NCBI GenBank assembly: GCA_002715465.1 | Contig: PAYY01000027.1 | Location: 1-53,181 of the forward strand | From: Fidelibacterota bacterium | Lineage (GTDB): Bacteria > Marinisomatota > Marinisomatia > Marinisomatales > S15-B10 | Direction: 5' to 3' | DNA length: 53,181 bases | In this document: positions 41,124 to 49,630 of the stretch, piece by piece | Numbering within the stretch: the stretch's first letter is position 1 | How the letters are laid out: each line of letters opens with the position of its first letter | The notes under the pieces: generated by a model | What the model saw: only the letters and a program-made list of their open reading frames with translations | What the model was told of the DNA's origin: nothing | Database searches by the model: none | Made by a program: the position numbers and the translations under genes

Positions 41124-41141
41124 AAAAACATATTTGTTGTT
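41124..41141 (+). promoter_or_regulatory. dyad operator upstream of 41291
   Basis: AAAAACA-TATT-TGTTGTT; TTGTTA at offset 13 may serve as -35, with TAGGGT as a weak -10. It precedes the tandem-HTH gene, which would fit autoregulation. Confidence 0.6.
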
Positions 41142-41207
41142 ATTTACACCCAATTGTGTTAGGGTTTTAATAGGTAAGTAAGTTGACGCGCACGTCAGTG
41201 CATATGC

Positions 41208-41290
41208 ATTAACTTATGGTCACCTTAAGCAAGTGACCTCGCTGCAACTTTGTGTGCAGCTACGCGGCCATTAGGGCCAGGAGTTTCATC
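41208..41290 (+). promoter_or_regulatory. structured leader of 41291
   Basis: Three successive stems: GGTCACCTTAAGCAAGTGACC, GCTGCAACTTTGTGTGCAGC and GGCCATTAGGGCC, the last ending at the ribosome site AGGAG. Possible translational control. Confidence 0.45.
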
Positions 41291-41707
41291 ATGAAAGGAC
41301 AAAAAGAACGACGAATCTCAAAACGCATCAACGTTGTCTTACTTGAAAGTCACGTGATGAGTGGTTTTGATAGCGAAAAAGAAGCGATTAAACATTTCGC
41401 CAACAAACACAACATATTGACACAAAGGGTCAAGCGCTGGATCGCGGCGGGTGCTGTTTGGGCCGATGGTCAAGTTTATTTAAGGAAATCCAAGTTTTCG
41501 GATTCCCCTGTTGTCGCTGGTGATGAATGCGAGGCGGTTCTGCTATCCGACTATATCCGTGTCACTTTCGACAATAACGCCACCAACTTTGCTGAAAAGC
41601 ATGGCACAACTCAGCAGCAGGCCTGCCGCTGGCTAAAAGCCAATACCATTTACCTTGCTGGTGAAGTATTTAGACAACAAACTTGTTTTGGAGCTGCTCA
41701 CGCGTAG
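41291..41707 (+). CDS. tandem Cro-like HTH protein (138 aa)
   Basis: Two similar helix-turn-helix modules, each followed by a beta-hairpin: IKHFANKHNILTQRVKRWIA then AVWADGQVYLRKS, and TNFAEKHGTTQQQACRWLKA then TIYLAGEVFRQQ. This helix-helix-turn-helix-beta order is that of phage lambda Cro. Two modules in one chain could bind a dyad as a single-chain dimer. Start at the ATG after AGGAG. A terminator follows the next spacer. Family resemblance is by pattern, not by search. Confidence 0.65.
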   Translation: MKGQKERRISKRINVVLLESHVMSGFDSEKEAIKHFANKHNILTQRVKRWIAAGAVWADGQVYLRKSKFSDSPVVAGDECEAVLLSDYIRVTFDNNATNFAEKHGTTQQQACRWLKANTIYLAGEVFRQQTCFGAAHA

Positions 41708-41787
41708 CAGATCATCGTCAATAAATACGATAAAAACATAAATGGTTATATTTATTTCTTATTTATGTTTACAAAGCCATAGAAAAC

Positions 41788-41817
41788 AAGGGAGCGCAAT
41801 GCGTTCCCTTTTTTTAT
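41788..41817 (+). terminator. rho-independent terminator
   Basis: AAGGGAGCGC-AAT-GCGTTCCCTTTTTTT, downstream of 41291. Confidence 0.85.
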
Positions 41818-41905
41818 GTGTCAATAAAAATTTTGTTGGAATATCAATTAAATTGTTGTAGTGTATGTTCTCATAACTTAATGGTTATGTTTGAGGTCAC
41901 AAATT

Positions 41906-42523
41906 ATGAGTAAAGATTCGAAATCGGGTCAAAAGGAAAAAAGGGAAGCTCTTTTTTATTGGGCGATCCCTCTACGCATGTATATCGAAGAACATTTCGA
42001 TAACAGTCCAACTAAACTTGCCGAACACCTCGGCTTGAAACAACAGCAAATATCAAGATGGTTAACCATGGAAGCTTATTGGATCCATGACGACATCTAT
42101 ATTCGCGCAACACGCAGAAAGCCGCCGACTTGGAATGATGAAAAAATGGGCGATTATGAGTTATCGGAAGAGCGATACCTCAACCCAACATTCCTTTTCA
42201 AACGTGAAAAAGTCAAAGCAACCCCTTTCCACAAGTACATTGAGCGTTATTACGACGGCAAAGCCATCAATTTCAAACGTGCAATGCTTGAGAAAAACGG
42301 CTTGGAACTTAAACAGCAACAAGTCTCTCGTTACTTGCAGTACAAGTGCATGTGGGTTGGTGATGTAAAAGGCGAAGGTGGTGAACTGTTCCGTGCAGTC
42401 ACAACAGAGTCCGTTGCCACTAAACGCGCTCGTGTCAGCGCTGGTAAAAAGCGCCCATCTTACAAGCAGCTAAAAGCCATGGGGAAAACTCGACAGCAGA
42501 CCGGTGTTGAAGCACAAAGCTAA
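41906..42523 (+). CDS. tandem Cro-like HTH protein (205 aa)
   Basis: Relative of the protein at 41291. First module TKLAEHLGLKQQQISRWLTM followed by AYWIHDDIYIRAT; second module INFKRAMLEKNGLELKQQQ plus VSRYLQYKCMWVGDV. The QQQ-x-S-R-W/Y-L recognition helices are nearly identical within the chain. The C-terminus is basic (KRARVSAGKKRPSYK). Start at the ATG after GAGGT. A candidate master regulator of the AACAACA dyads, by inference only. Confidence 0.65.
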   Translation: MSKDSKSGQKEKREALFYWAIPLRMYIEEHFDNSPTKLAEHLGLKQQQISRWLTMEAYWIHDDIYIRATRRKPPTWNDEKMGDYELSEERYLNPTFLFKREKVKATPFHKYIERYYDGKAINFKRAMLEKNGLELKQQQVSRYLQYKCMWVGDVKGEGGELFRAVTTESVATKRARVSAGKKRPSYKQLKAMGKTRQQTGVEAQS

Positions 42524-42597
42524 CACCTGATCCACCTAATATCTGTCATTTGGGCCGGCTGTCATGTCGGCCTATTTTAGTTCCCCGGGATACCCAT

Positions 42598-43014
42598 ATG
42601 GAAAATCAACAGTACGGCTGGTATCTATATCAGCTGGCCTACCATCCTGAATGGTGTGAAGAAAAGGACATGTTCGCTTACACACTTAATTGCGTGAAAG
42701 CGTGGCATCATGCTGGGATGCCTCTGGAAATAATTTCAGATCATGAACAAGCTGAAGCTCTGACAAGAAATTTACTTTTACTAAAAGATATTCATCGCCA
42801 TTGCATTAGGGCAAGAAACAACGACTTTCTCACTGGGCCCATAACAAAAGGAACCCGTGACCAGGTTGAAAGAATCAATGCTCAGCTTGAGTGGCTGTAC
42901 GAATTTGGTTTACTTGCTGTTACGAAACCATTCCCAAATACCGTGTCGGTAACTACTGCCGGCGTTAAGGTGCTAAAACACTTAGACGAAAATACACCAG
43001 TAACCCTACATTAA
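42598..43014 (+). CDS. winged-helix-like protein of unknown function
   Basis: 138 residues, starting MENQQYGWYLYQLAYHPEW. The C-terminal part (INAQLEWLYEFGLLAVTKPF, VSVTTAGVKVLKHL) has a winged-helix look. Located just after the two Cro-like genes; its stop codon abuts the next dyad. A hairpin (GGCCGGCTGTCATGTCGGCC) lies before the start. Confidence 0.55.
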   Translation: MENQQYGWYLYQLAYHPEWCEEKDMFAYTLNCVKAWHHAGMPLEIISDHEQAEALTRNLLLLKDIHRHCIRARNNDFLTGPITKGTRDQVERINAQLEWLYEFGLLAVTKPFPNTVSVTTAGVKVLKHLDENTPVTLH

Positions 43015-43032
43015 AACAACATTTATGTTGTG
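43015..43032 (+). promoter_or_regulatory. dyad operator upstream of sulfotransferase
   Basis: AACAACA-TTTA-TGTTGTG, directly after a stop codon, with TTGTGA at offset 13 and TAACCT 17 bases on. A second promoter (TATACT) nearer the gene lies in a TGTCAG/CTGACA stem. Confidence 0.7.
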
Positions 43033-43182
43033 ATTTAAGTGGTTTTTTGATAACCTTAACTGGACCTCAAAAAACCATTTACTATTTCAATTAATCACAG
43101 GGGAAAGATTTCATGGTGACGACTATCTGATCGGATAAAATAGGCTATCATCCTGTCAGTTATTTATACTGACAAGGACGTC

Positions 43183-44259
43183 ATGGCTTTATTCTCATGC
43201 GAGGTTAAGGACGCTAACACTCGCTACACCCGATACATAAAACCAGTATTGCAATACCTAAGGTACCCTCGCGGCGTGAAACGCAGTGTGTTAATCCTTG
43301 GCACTCAACGTTCTGGAACAAATATGCTGGCGTATGCATTTCAGCAGCTACCTATTTGTCGTGTATACAGTGAAACTGAAGATCTTAGTCGATTCGACAA
43401 AGATACAAAGCTACGCCTAGATCCTTTATCACAAATACGTTCTCGTTTTAGCAACACTTACGCACCGGTTGTTGTTGCTAAGCCACTAATTGAATCATAC
43501 CGTGCAAACGAGTTGCTCGAAGAGCTGCCAGGCGCCAGAGTGATCTGGATGTATCGTCATTTCCGTGATGTTGCGGCATCCGATCTCAAAAAATTTAAGC
43601 AAACAGGCGGACGAGGCAATATCTTACCGATCATAAATGACAATCCAGATAACTGGCGAAACAAAGGTGTAAGCAGTGGTGTTCGGGAAACGCTGCGTGC
43701 TGTATACCAAGAAGACTTATCCCCTTTTGAATGCGCTTGCCTATTTTGGTACGCGCGAAACCGAATGGCATTTGAAATGGGACTAGATCAAAGCCACAAG
43801 GTCACCTTTGTTTCATATGAATCTATCGTTAATAAGCCAAAGACTACTTTTTCTAAACTCCTAGATGCTGTCGATATGCCCATTTTTCCACATTCAGGTT
43901 CTGCGACTCGGCATATAAAACGAAGTAATAAACGCCAGGGCAAACAAAACAAGATTCGCCCATCAATTCTTAAACTGTGTGAGGGTTTACTTTCCCAGCT
44001 TAACAGGGTGCCTAATCACGTTAGACAGACTCATAAAACAAAGCTTAACAACTACGGTCTGGAAGAATTGAAAAAGCAGGCATCGCAAGTCTCTGTGAAT
44101 ACTCATTTAAAAAGACGTGCAGTTCGTAAATTGCAGTCAAATGACTCAGAACGTACATCAGAGCAGGAATCCAACATTGATACGTTGGACAGCTTTAAGA
44201 GGGCAAAAGGGGCGCCCAGGACGTCTCAACGGCGGATAGCCATAGACACATACATTTAA
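43183..44259 (+). CDS. sulfotransferase-family protein
   Basis: 358 residues. A PAPS-binding P-loop near residue 36 (VLILGTQRSGTNMLAYAF, the 5'-phosphosulfate loop), and a 3'-phosphate-binding region with VIWMYRHFRDVAASDLKKF. Transfers sulfate from PAPS to a carbohydrate or other acceptor. The C-terminal 90 residues are basic and unlike the family. No PAPS synthesis genes are in view. It could decorate surface glycans together with the ligase at 49631, an inference. Confidence 0.82.
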   Translation: MALFSCEVKDANTRYTRYIKPVLQYLRYPRGVKRSVLILGTQRSGTNMLAYAFQQLPICRVYSETEDLSRFDKDTKLRLDPLSQIRSRFSNTYAPVVVAKPLIESYRANELLEELPGARVIWMYRHFRDVAASDLKKFKQTGGRGNILPIINDNPDNWRNKGVSSGVRETLRAVYQEDLSPFECACLFWYARNRMAFEMGLDQSHKVTFVSYESIVNKPKTTFSKLLDAVDMPIFPHSGSATRHIKRSNKRQGKQNKIRPSILKLCEGLLSQLNRVPNHVRQTHKTKLNNYGLEELKKQASQVSVNTHLKRRAVRKLQSNDSERTSEQESNIDTLDSFKRAKGAPRTSQRRIAIDTYI

Positions 44260-44300
44260 CAACATTTTTGTTGTTAATTTGTGGTCGATTATGGTAGAAT
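44258..44300 (+). promoter_or_regulatory. helicase promoter with overlapping dyad
   Basis: Perfect dyad AACAACA-TTTT-TGTTGTT (44258-44275); TTGTTA at 44271, an 18-base spacer, TAGAAT at 44295-44300. The dyad overlaps the upstream stop codon. Confidence 0.8.
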
Positions 44301-44335
44301 GTCCATATTAAACTCAACAACTCAAGGGAATAGCT

Positions 44336-45841
44336 TTGAAACTTAAGCCAACTCCACAGCAATCTCAGGTGGTACAATTCAAAGGCGGGTTTCTTATCGT
44401 CAAGGCAGGCGCCGGTTCGGGTAAGACGACCACGTTGAAGGAATTCGCAAAGGCGAACCCCAGAGCTCGAATGCTTTATTTGGCATTCAACAAGAGTATT
44501 CAGGAAGAAGCAAGCCAAACCTTCCCTCCAAACGTTGTGTGTCGAACCACTCACTCTATCGCATACCGACGAGTTGGCATTAAACTGAAGCATAAGCTTA
44601 CGCAAAACATGCGTATCAGTGATGTAAAATCATTCCTGAACACGCCAAACTGGACGTTGGTAAATGACGCAATCAAAGCGTTCAATAATTTCCTTACCAG
44701 CGCTGACGCTAAAATCGCTGAAAAGCATGCCGCATTTATTGATGGTGACACATCTAAACATCAACGCCGTCGGAATGAAGTAGTCCAGTGTGCACGCAAG
44801 ATCTGGGAAGCAGCTATTGACCCAAATCACACATTCTTCTGTACGCACGATGTATATCTGAAGCTTTATTGCTTATCTGAACCAGAGATGCATAACTGGT
44901 TTACTTACATATTGCTCGATGAGGCTCAGGACACAAACCCTGTTACAGCTGATTTCGTTATGCGTCAGCAGTGTAACCAAATCCTTGTGGGTGATGACCA
45001 CCAGCAAATTTATCGCTGGCGCGGCGCCAACAATGCTATGGAAGAATTTCGCAAGCGTTACAATGCGGATGTACTTTACCTTACTCAGTCTTTCCGCTTC
45101 GGGACAAGCATTGCCAATATGGCAAATTCGATACTTTATTTTAAATCGACAGTGACCGGATGTGACCTATTCCAAATTGAAGGAACCAAGTCCATTCAGG
45201 ATCGCTGGGTTTCATACAAAGAAATGGAAAACACGATCCATACAGTCCTTCACCGAACTGTCGCAGGTACATTGGAAACTGCCCTAGCACACAAGGACAA
45301 ACCAATTTACTGGATTGGTGGACTTGAGAATTACAATGTTCAAGAGCTGCTTGACGTGTATCACTTCTCTATTGGTGTCAAAGATAAGATTAAGCGTAAA
45401 AAGCTTCTGTCTGAGTTCCACTCATATTCGATGTATGAGGAAGCAGCTGAGCAAGCTGGCGATCCGGAAATGAAGCGTATTTGCAAGCTTATAAAGGAGT
45501 ACGGTGGCAAACTTGTCAACTACATCGACAAGCTACGTGTTAATGAAGCTAAGAATGAACTGGATGCGCGAATTGTCATTGGCACATCTCACCGCTCTAA
45601 AGGGCTTGAGTTTGACTCCGTCCATATCGCAGAAGACTTTATCGACTTTTTTGATGAGTCTAATGAAATGACGGCCGCAGAGATCGCTGATGAGCTTAAT
45701 TTGTTGTATGTTGCTGGAACAAGAGCAATAAAACGACTTTCAGCCAACTCTCTGATGTATCGCATTCACGATGAAGTTAAAGAAATCAAAGCGAAGAAAC
45801 ATAAAACAGAACGCAAACCTGTTCCTGTTGTAGAGGACTAA
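44336..45841 (+). CDS. UvrD/Rep-type superfamily 1 DNA helicase
   Basis: 501 residues, compact like phage and Fbh1-type helicases. Q-motif and Walker A: PTPQQSQVV, KAGAGSGKTTTLKEF; motif Ia LAFNKSIQEEA; Walker B LLDEAQDTN; motif III GDDHQQIYRWRGA; motif IV TQSFRFG; motif V GTSHRSKGLEFDSV; motif VI LNLLYVAGTRA. A 3'-5' ATP-dependent DNA helicase for replication or recombination. TTG start after AAGGGA. Followed by 45845 after 3 bases, so an operon. Confidence 0.92.
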   Translation: MKLKPTPQQSQVVQFKGGFLIVKAGAGSGKTTTLKEFAKANPRARMLYLAFNKSIQEEASQTFPPNVVCRTTHSIAYRRVGIKLKHKLTQNMRISDVKSFLNTPNWTLVNDAIKAFNNFLTSADAKIAEKHAAFIDGDTSKHQRRRNEVVQCARKIWEAAIDPNHTFFCTHDVYLKLYCLSEPEMHNWFTYILLDEAQDTNPVTADFVMRQQCNQILVGDDHQQIYRWRGANNAMEEFRKRYNADVLYLTQSFRFGTSIANMANSILYFKSTVTGCDLFQIEGTKSIQDRWVSYKEMENTIHTVLHRTVAGTLETALAHKDKPIYWIGGLENYNVQELLDVYHFSIGVKDKIKRKKLLSEFHSYSMYEEAAEQAGDPEMKRICKLIKEYGGKLVNYIDKLRVNEAKNELDARIVIGTSHRSKGLEFDSVHIAEDFIDFFDESNEMTAAEIADELNLLYVAGTRAIKRLSANSLMYRIHDEVKEIKAKKHKTERKPVPVVED

Positions 45842-45844
45842 ACT

Positions 45845-46357
45845 ATGTCGCTATTTGTATCACTACGCATGACCTATACATCAATGGACGGGAAAGTGCG
45901 CTCTGAGCGCTTCTGCTTCCATAACGATATAAATCTTGGCCAGAACCAAATTGATGAATTAAATCGCCTTGAGATTGTTCAGGGGCAGCTTCAGGCACCA
46001 ATGTATGGGCTGCCTCAAATGGCCCCGTTTGATTTTGATACGCAAACGCCAGATCTTAGTGATGAAAATCATCACTGCTACAGTGAAGTTTCAGAGTTTG
46101 AATTAACGCCGGCCTACAATGCCGATGCACCTCTTGGGAAGGATGACTTGATTGTCCATTTTTCGCCTATTTACCATGCATTGGTTAAAAATACACCTGT
46201 TCCTAATTGGAATATGCGTTATCAAAAGCATTCTGTCGATATGATCAATTACCATGTATCATCTTCAAGAGAGCTTATTCAGAACATACCAGGTAACAGT
46301 GAACTACTAAATCTACTCGATCAGATCGATGAAAAGATAGGTAAAGTCACCCCATAA
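45845..46357 (+). CDS. protein of unknown function, helicase operon
   Basis: 170 residues, soluble, begins MSLFVSLRMTYTSMDGKVR; no catalytic motif recognised. Separated from the helicase stop by 3 bases, so translationally coupled and possibly a helicase partner. Confidence 0.6.
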   Translation: MSLFVSLRMTYTSMDGKVRSERFCFHNDINLGQNQIDELNRLEIVQGQLQAPMYGLPQMAPFDFDTQTPDLSDENHHCYSEVSEFELTPAYNADAPLGKDDLIVHFSPIYHALVKNTPVPNWNMRYQKHSVDMINYHVSSSRELIQNIPGNSELLNLLDQIDEKIGKVTP

Positions 46358-46358
46358 A

Positions 46359-46401
46359 AACAACATATTTGTTGTTTTTATTACGCTTTAAGTGTTATAA
46401 T
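46359..46401 (+). promoter_or_regulatory. promoter with overlapping dyad
   Basis: AAAAACAACA-TATT-TGTTGTTTTT (core 46359-46376); TTGTTT at 46372, an 18-base spacer, TATAAT at 46396-46401. Identical geometry to 44258. Confidence 0.82.
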
Positions 46402-46435
46402 ATCCCCAACTATGAACGGTTTGGGGAAACACTTC

Positions 46436-47557
46436 ATGATAGACAAAAAAGCCATACAGGAAAGCATCAATAGGCATTATGAGCGGATTGATTCTAAGAC
46501 CCTCGATGCAATTGAATCTCACATAATATCACCATCAGAACCCAACTTTTTAGGGCTGACAGAATGGGCCTTTGGCTTCTCTAGTAAGCAAGCGTTAAAC
46601 ATCATTAAACAGTGCACGCAAGTAGGTGATGTGGATGTTGTAAAACTGAAACTCATTAAAATGCTAAGCGCGAAAAGAACGTCACAACCAGCGATAAACC
46701 GGGACCACCTTTTCAATGCATGCACAAGGTCACCTAACCTCACTGAAAAGACAGAAAGGCTTCGTACCCAGCAACTCACATATAAAGTTCTGGATCTACT
46801 TAGATGTCGTTACAGTGACTCGCGGATAGCCAAAATTCTATTTACACCAGATATAGAATGCTTAATCGACACAGCCGATATGTTGGAGGTTATTAAGCGC
46901 CATGGTAAAGATTTAGATTTTTTACCAAAAAAACCAAAATCATTGCAAGATATTCACAACAAGGCCCAGCGTTTTATGTCTAAAGTCGGACAGACTGATT
47001 TTTGTCTAAATCAGCGCGAAGATATTTTGCTTTATGATGGCAAGAAGCTTGATGGCACCGACTATGTTATTCGTGTACCAAAAACGCACTACGACTTGAT
47101 CGATTTAGGTGAGGATTTAAGTTTTTGCATTGGTAACGGCACATACAGTCACGGCGTAAGAGATGGCGAATACTCCATCGTTGGTATTTTTGATAAAAAA
47201 GGCGCTGTTTACGGGATTCAGTTTAGTCGCTACCGAATTCTTGAAGCTCAGGGCTTCGGCAACCTATGGGAAAATAAGCCTGACGCAAATGTATTGCTTA
47301 AGCTTAGAAACACCTTGACCGAAGCTCCTAAAATGCCTGATGACTTCTTGCCGATCACAGATTCAAGCTGGATCCATGGCTACAGATACGACAACAAGGA
47401 TCTATATTTGTTGCTTGGCGATAACATTGTTTATCAATACTTCGGTGTGGAAGAAGAAGTATATGAGGAACTACTTAATCACGAAGTGAAAGGAAGATTT
47501 GTGAACCAGGTTATCAAACGAAATTACAGCTGTGAGCGAATCGGACAACTTAATTAA
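46436..47557 (+). CDS. PcfJ-like protein
   Basis: 373 residues, start after GGGGA. The C-terminal half carries YDLIDLGEDLSFCIGNG, SHGVRDGEYSIVGIFDKK and ILEAQGFGN, matching the PcfJ-like pattern (L-G-x-x-L-x-x-C-V/I-G, then basic strand, then Q-x-x-G-x-x-N). PcfJ-like proteins are common on plasmids and phages; their biochemical role is unsettled. The N-terminal helical half is unrecognised. A terminator follows. Confidence 0.65.
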   Translation: MIDKKAIQESINRHYERIDSKTLDAIESHIISPSEPNFLGLTEWAFGFSSKQALNIIKQCTQVGDVDVVKLKLIKMLSAKRTSQPAINRDHLFNACTRSPNLTEKTERLRTQQLTYKVLDLLRCRYSDSRIAKILFTPDIECLIDTADMLEVIKRHGKDLDFLPKKPKSLQDIHNKAQRFMSKVGQTDFCLNQREDILLYDGKKLDGTDYVIRVPKTHYDLIDLGEDLSFCIGNGTYSHGVRDGEYSIVGIFDKKGAVYGIQFSRYRILEAQGFGNLWENKPDANVLLKLRNTLTEAPKMPDDFLPITDSSWIHGYRYDNKDLYLLLGDNIVYQYFGVEEEVYEELLNHEVKGRFVNQVIKRNYSCERIGQLN

Positions 47558-47568
47558 ATGCTGGGTAC

Positions 47569-47598
47569 AAAAAAGCCGCTGATAACAGCGGCTTTTTT
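47569..47598. terminator. bidirectional terminator
   Basis: AAAAAAGCCGCTG-ATAA-CAGCGGCTTTTTT between the convergent PcfJ-like and secB genes. Confidence 0.92.
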
Positions 47599-47617
47599 AA
47601 TCGGTTCACAATGAGCG

Positions 47618-48100
47618 TTAAGCTTCGCTGTTACCTTCCGCATTCTCGGCGGCCTGCTGCATTTTCTGCATTTCCATCATAACTCGTGCGGAAAAGCTTT
47701 CTGGCTTAAGCACCAGGGTAGGCATAGTTCCACGAGTGGTCATAGATGTCGCAAATTCACGAAGATATGGCAATAACATGTCAGGACAGTAGCCTTTCAG
47801 GAACATGTCAATTTGGTGCATTGGCAGTTTAGGCAGCGTTACAATTGCAGCCTGCGTTGCTTCCAGTAAATAAACGGTCTTTTCACCTTGAGTTGCGTGA
47901 GCCGTAATGGTTAGTGTTGATTCAAAAATGTCTTTGTCATCAGTTTCCTGAAGCTTCTGGCTTTCGATTTTATAATCAATGTGAATACGTGTTTCAGCTT
48001 CAACTTGGAAAATTTCAGGGCTGTTAGGTGCTTCGAACGATACGTCTTTAATGTAAACGCGCAAAATGTCGATAGGTACTTGTTGGGCTTGGTTATCCAT
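47618..48100 (-). CDS. secB: SecB-like export chaperone
   Basis: 160 residues, near the 155 of E. coli SecB. Matching segments: IDILRVYIKDVSFEAPNSP, the central beta region (THATQGEKTVYLLEATQAAI equivalent), and CPDMLLPYLREFATSMTTRG. SecB tetramers hold unfolded preproteins and deliver them to SecA. The start follows AAGGAAG. A mobile-element copy is unusual and would suit export of the giant signal-peptide proteins at 16-33 kb. Confidence 0.9.
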   Translation of the reverse strand: MDNQAQQVPIDILRVYIKDVSFEAPNSPEIFQVEAETRIHIDYKIESQKLQETDDKDIFESTLTITAHATQGEKTVYLLEATQAAIVTLPKLPMHQIDMFLKGYCPDMLLPYLREFATSMTTRGTMPTLVLKPESFSARVMMEMQKMQQAAENAEGNSEA

Positions 48101-48193
48101 ATGTATGTTTCTTCCTTGAACAAATAAAATCCATTTATACTCCTTACTGGAGCGGACAGAATTATATCATGAACCACATCACGACAAAAGCAA

Positions 48194-48583
48194 ATGAAAA
48201 CAAAAAAAACACCAAATGTATTGTTTATACTTGTAATTATTCAGTTTATTTGTATACTCAGCCCAAGCATGGAGCTAACAAAAAGACAAGATCACGGACG
48301 ATATATGCAAACGCACCGATTCGAAGTTGGAATCTCACATCATCAGGCAAAGCAACCTTCTCAATTCCCAGTCCAGGAACTGGTCGATTACTTTGGAATT
48401 GCATACGATATTATCAGGAATGAACTTAACGAGTTGGGTTGCAACGGCGCTATACTTCTGAAACATCGGCCATCTGACGGGATATTGGATATCGCGATAA
48501 AAGGAAGAGCTGATGATGCTGAAAAAGCCGTTAATGCTCTTCATCGCCTTGGGTTAACATCCCCACTCAAAATAGCTGCTTAA
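48194..48583 (+). CDS. small protein of unknown function, start uncertain
   Basis: 129 residues from the first ATG, with a hydrophobic N-terminus (VLFILVIIQFICIL) that would act as membrane anchor or signal. No ribosome site precedes it; ATGs at 48269 or 48305 would give a soluble protein starting METK-like or MQTHRFEVG. The body (FPVQELVDYFGIAYDIIRNE, DDAEKAVNALHRLGL) is helical. Convergent with the TolA-like gene. Confidence 0.5.
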   Translation: MKTKKTPNVLFILVIIQFICILSPSMELTKRQDHGRYMQTHRFEVGISHHQAKQPSQFPVQELVDYFGIAYDIIRNELNELGCNGAILLKHRPSDGILDIAIKGRADDAEKAVNALHRLGLTSPLKIAA

Positions 48584-48587
48584 ATCC

Positions 48588-49421
48588 TCACTGGACAGTC
48601 AGCTTAACGCTCATTCTTTTTAGTTGGTTAAAAACACTGTCGGTAGGGGCAGCAGGTAACTTTCGTATTCGTTTTATTGCCATTTTGGCACTTTCACAAA
48701 CGTCGTCGTTCCCCATCAATGAATTTAGCATCAGTATCGTCCCATCACGCATGATGGAGATGTCAATATCGCACTCCAAACCTGAAAGCTTTGGATCTAC
48801 CTTCCATTTACTTTGTATGTGACGAGCCACATCCAAACGATATGTGAAAACGGCATCAACGTAGGCCTCATCCTTACTGAGTTCGGCCGTATTTTTAGTT
48901 TCTTCAGATTTAAACTGAGCGACCTCATTGCTAGGTTGAGATGTAATACTATCTTCAATTTCAGGTGCACCCACTTCCTTTGGCGCAGGATCGGGCACTA
49001 TTTCAGAATCGTTTTCCTGCATATCAGATTGTTCCAGTGGTTCAAGCGATGAAAGCTCATCTAGCCATGGATCCGATGGTGGAGATTTTTCATCATTTTG
49101 AACATCCAAGTTAACTTTTTCATCTGAGTCACTTGCAGGTAAAAGCTCTGGCGATGAGACATCACCTACTCCCTTAATTAACTCTGGTTTATTAGGTACC
49201 TCGACCGGCTCTTGAATTGTCGCTTTTGGAGTTGAAGTTGGGATCCACAATACGGCTTTCATGGCGCTTTGCTCTGGCTTTTCTTGTGATGTATGTTCCC
49301 TAAACCCGACACCAAAAACCACCCCTACTAGGACAATGTGGAGTAAAATTGATAATCCAACGCTTTTGAATTTAAGCGTATTGTCGGTCTTAGGCCGACG
49401 AACTGTCCTTGTTGCGCGCAT
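48588..49421 (-). CDS. TolA-like protein
   Basis: 277 residues with TolA layout: a single N-terminal membrane helix (VGLSILLHIVLVGVVFGVG), a long acidic Pro/Glu/Ser linker, and a C-terminal domain resembling TolA domain III (AYVDAVFTYRLDVARHIQSK, GLECDIDISIMRDGTIL, DDVCESAKMAIKRIRKLP). TolA links inner membrane to outer-membrane Pal and is the receptor route for colicins and filamentous phages. The linker lacks the usual Ala/Lys helix. Start after AAGGACGTT. May alter envelope integrity or compete for Tol partners. Confidence 0.8.
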   Translation of the reverse strand: MRATRTVRRPKTDNTLKFKSVGLSILLHIVLVGVVFGVGFREHTSQEKPEQSAMKAVLWIPTSTPKATIQEPVEVPNKPELIKGVGDVSSPELLPASDSDEKVNLDVQNDEKSPPSDPWLDELSSLEPLEQSDMQENDSEIVPDPAPKEVGAPEIEDSITSQPSNEVAQFKSEETKNTAELSKDEAYVDAVFTYRLDVARHIQSKWKVDPKLSGLECDIDISIMRDGTILMLNSLMGNDDVCESAKMAIKRIRKLPAAPTDSVFNQLKRMSVKLTVQ

Positions 49422-49501
49422 AACGTCCTTGATGCCTTTGATTTATCTTCCTTGATATTGAGTAAATATAACACATTTCCACAGTTTATTGGAAACACGG
49501 T

Positions 49502-49519
49502 AACAGCATTTTTGTTGAT
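49502..49519 (+). promoter_or_regulatory. variant dyad upstream of ligase gene
   Basis: AACAGCA-TTTT-TGTTGAT, with TTGATT at offset 13. It lies between divergent genes at 49421 and 49631 and could control either. Confidence 0.5.
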
Positions 49520-49630
49520 TTTTATGGTTGCCCGCACTAAGCAATTACGTTAATATCTCGCAAGTAATTATTATTTATTAATCAGCAAGGATTCGCTGAT
49601 TATTCAAAAAAACCATAGCAAGGATAGCAA

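Noticed and set aside
41841..41860. ATCAATT-AAAT-TGTTGTA as another operator before 41906
   Set aside because: Only the right half fits; the left half matches at four of seven positions, so it was not counted.
43183..44259. Plain P-loop NTPase instead of sulfotransferase
   Set aside because: The GTQRSGTNML loop plus the downstream R-H-x-R-D-x-x-x-S pattern fits the PAPS-binding family better than Walker A.
8582..46376. AACAACA dyad as LexA, Fur, FNR or PurR site
   Set aside because: Half-sites and spacing do not match those consensus sequences (CTGT-N8-ACAG, GATAAT repeats, TTGAT-N4-ATCAA, ACGCAAAC).
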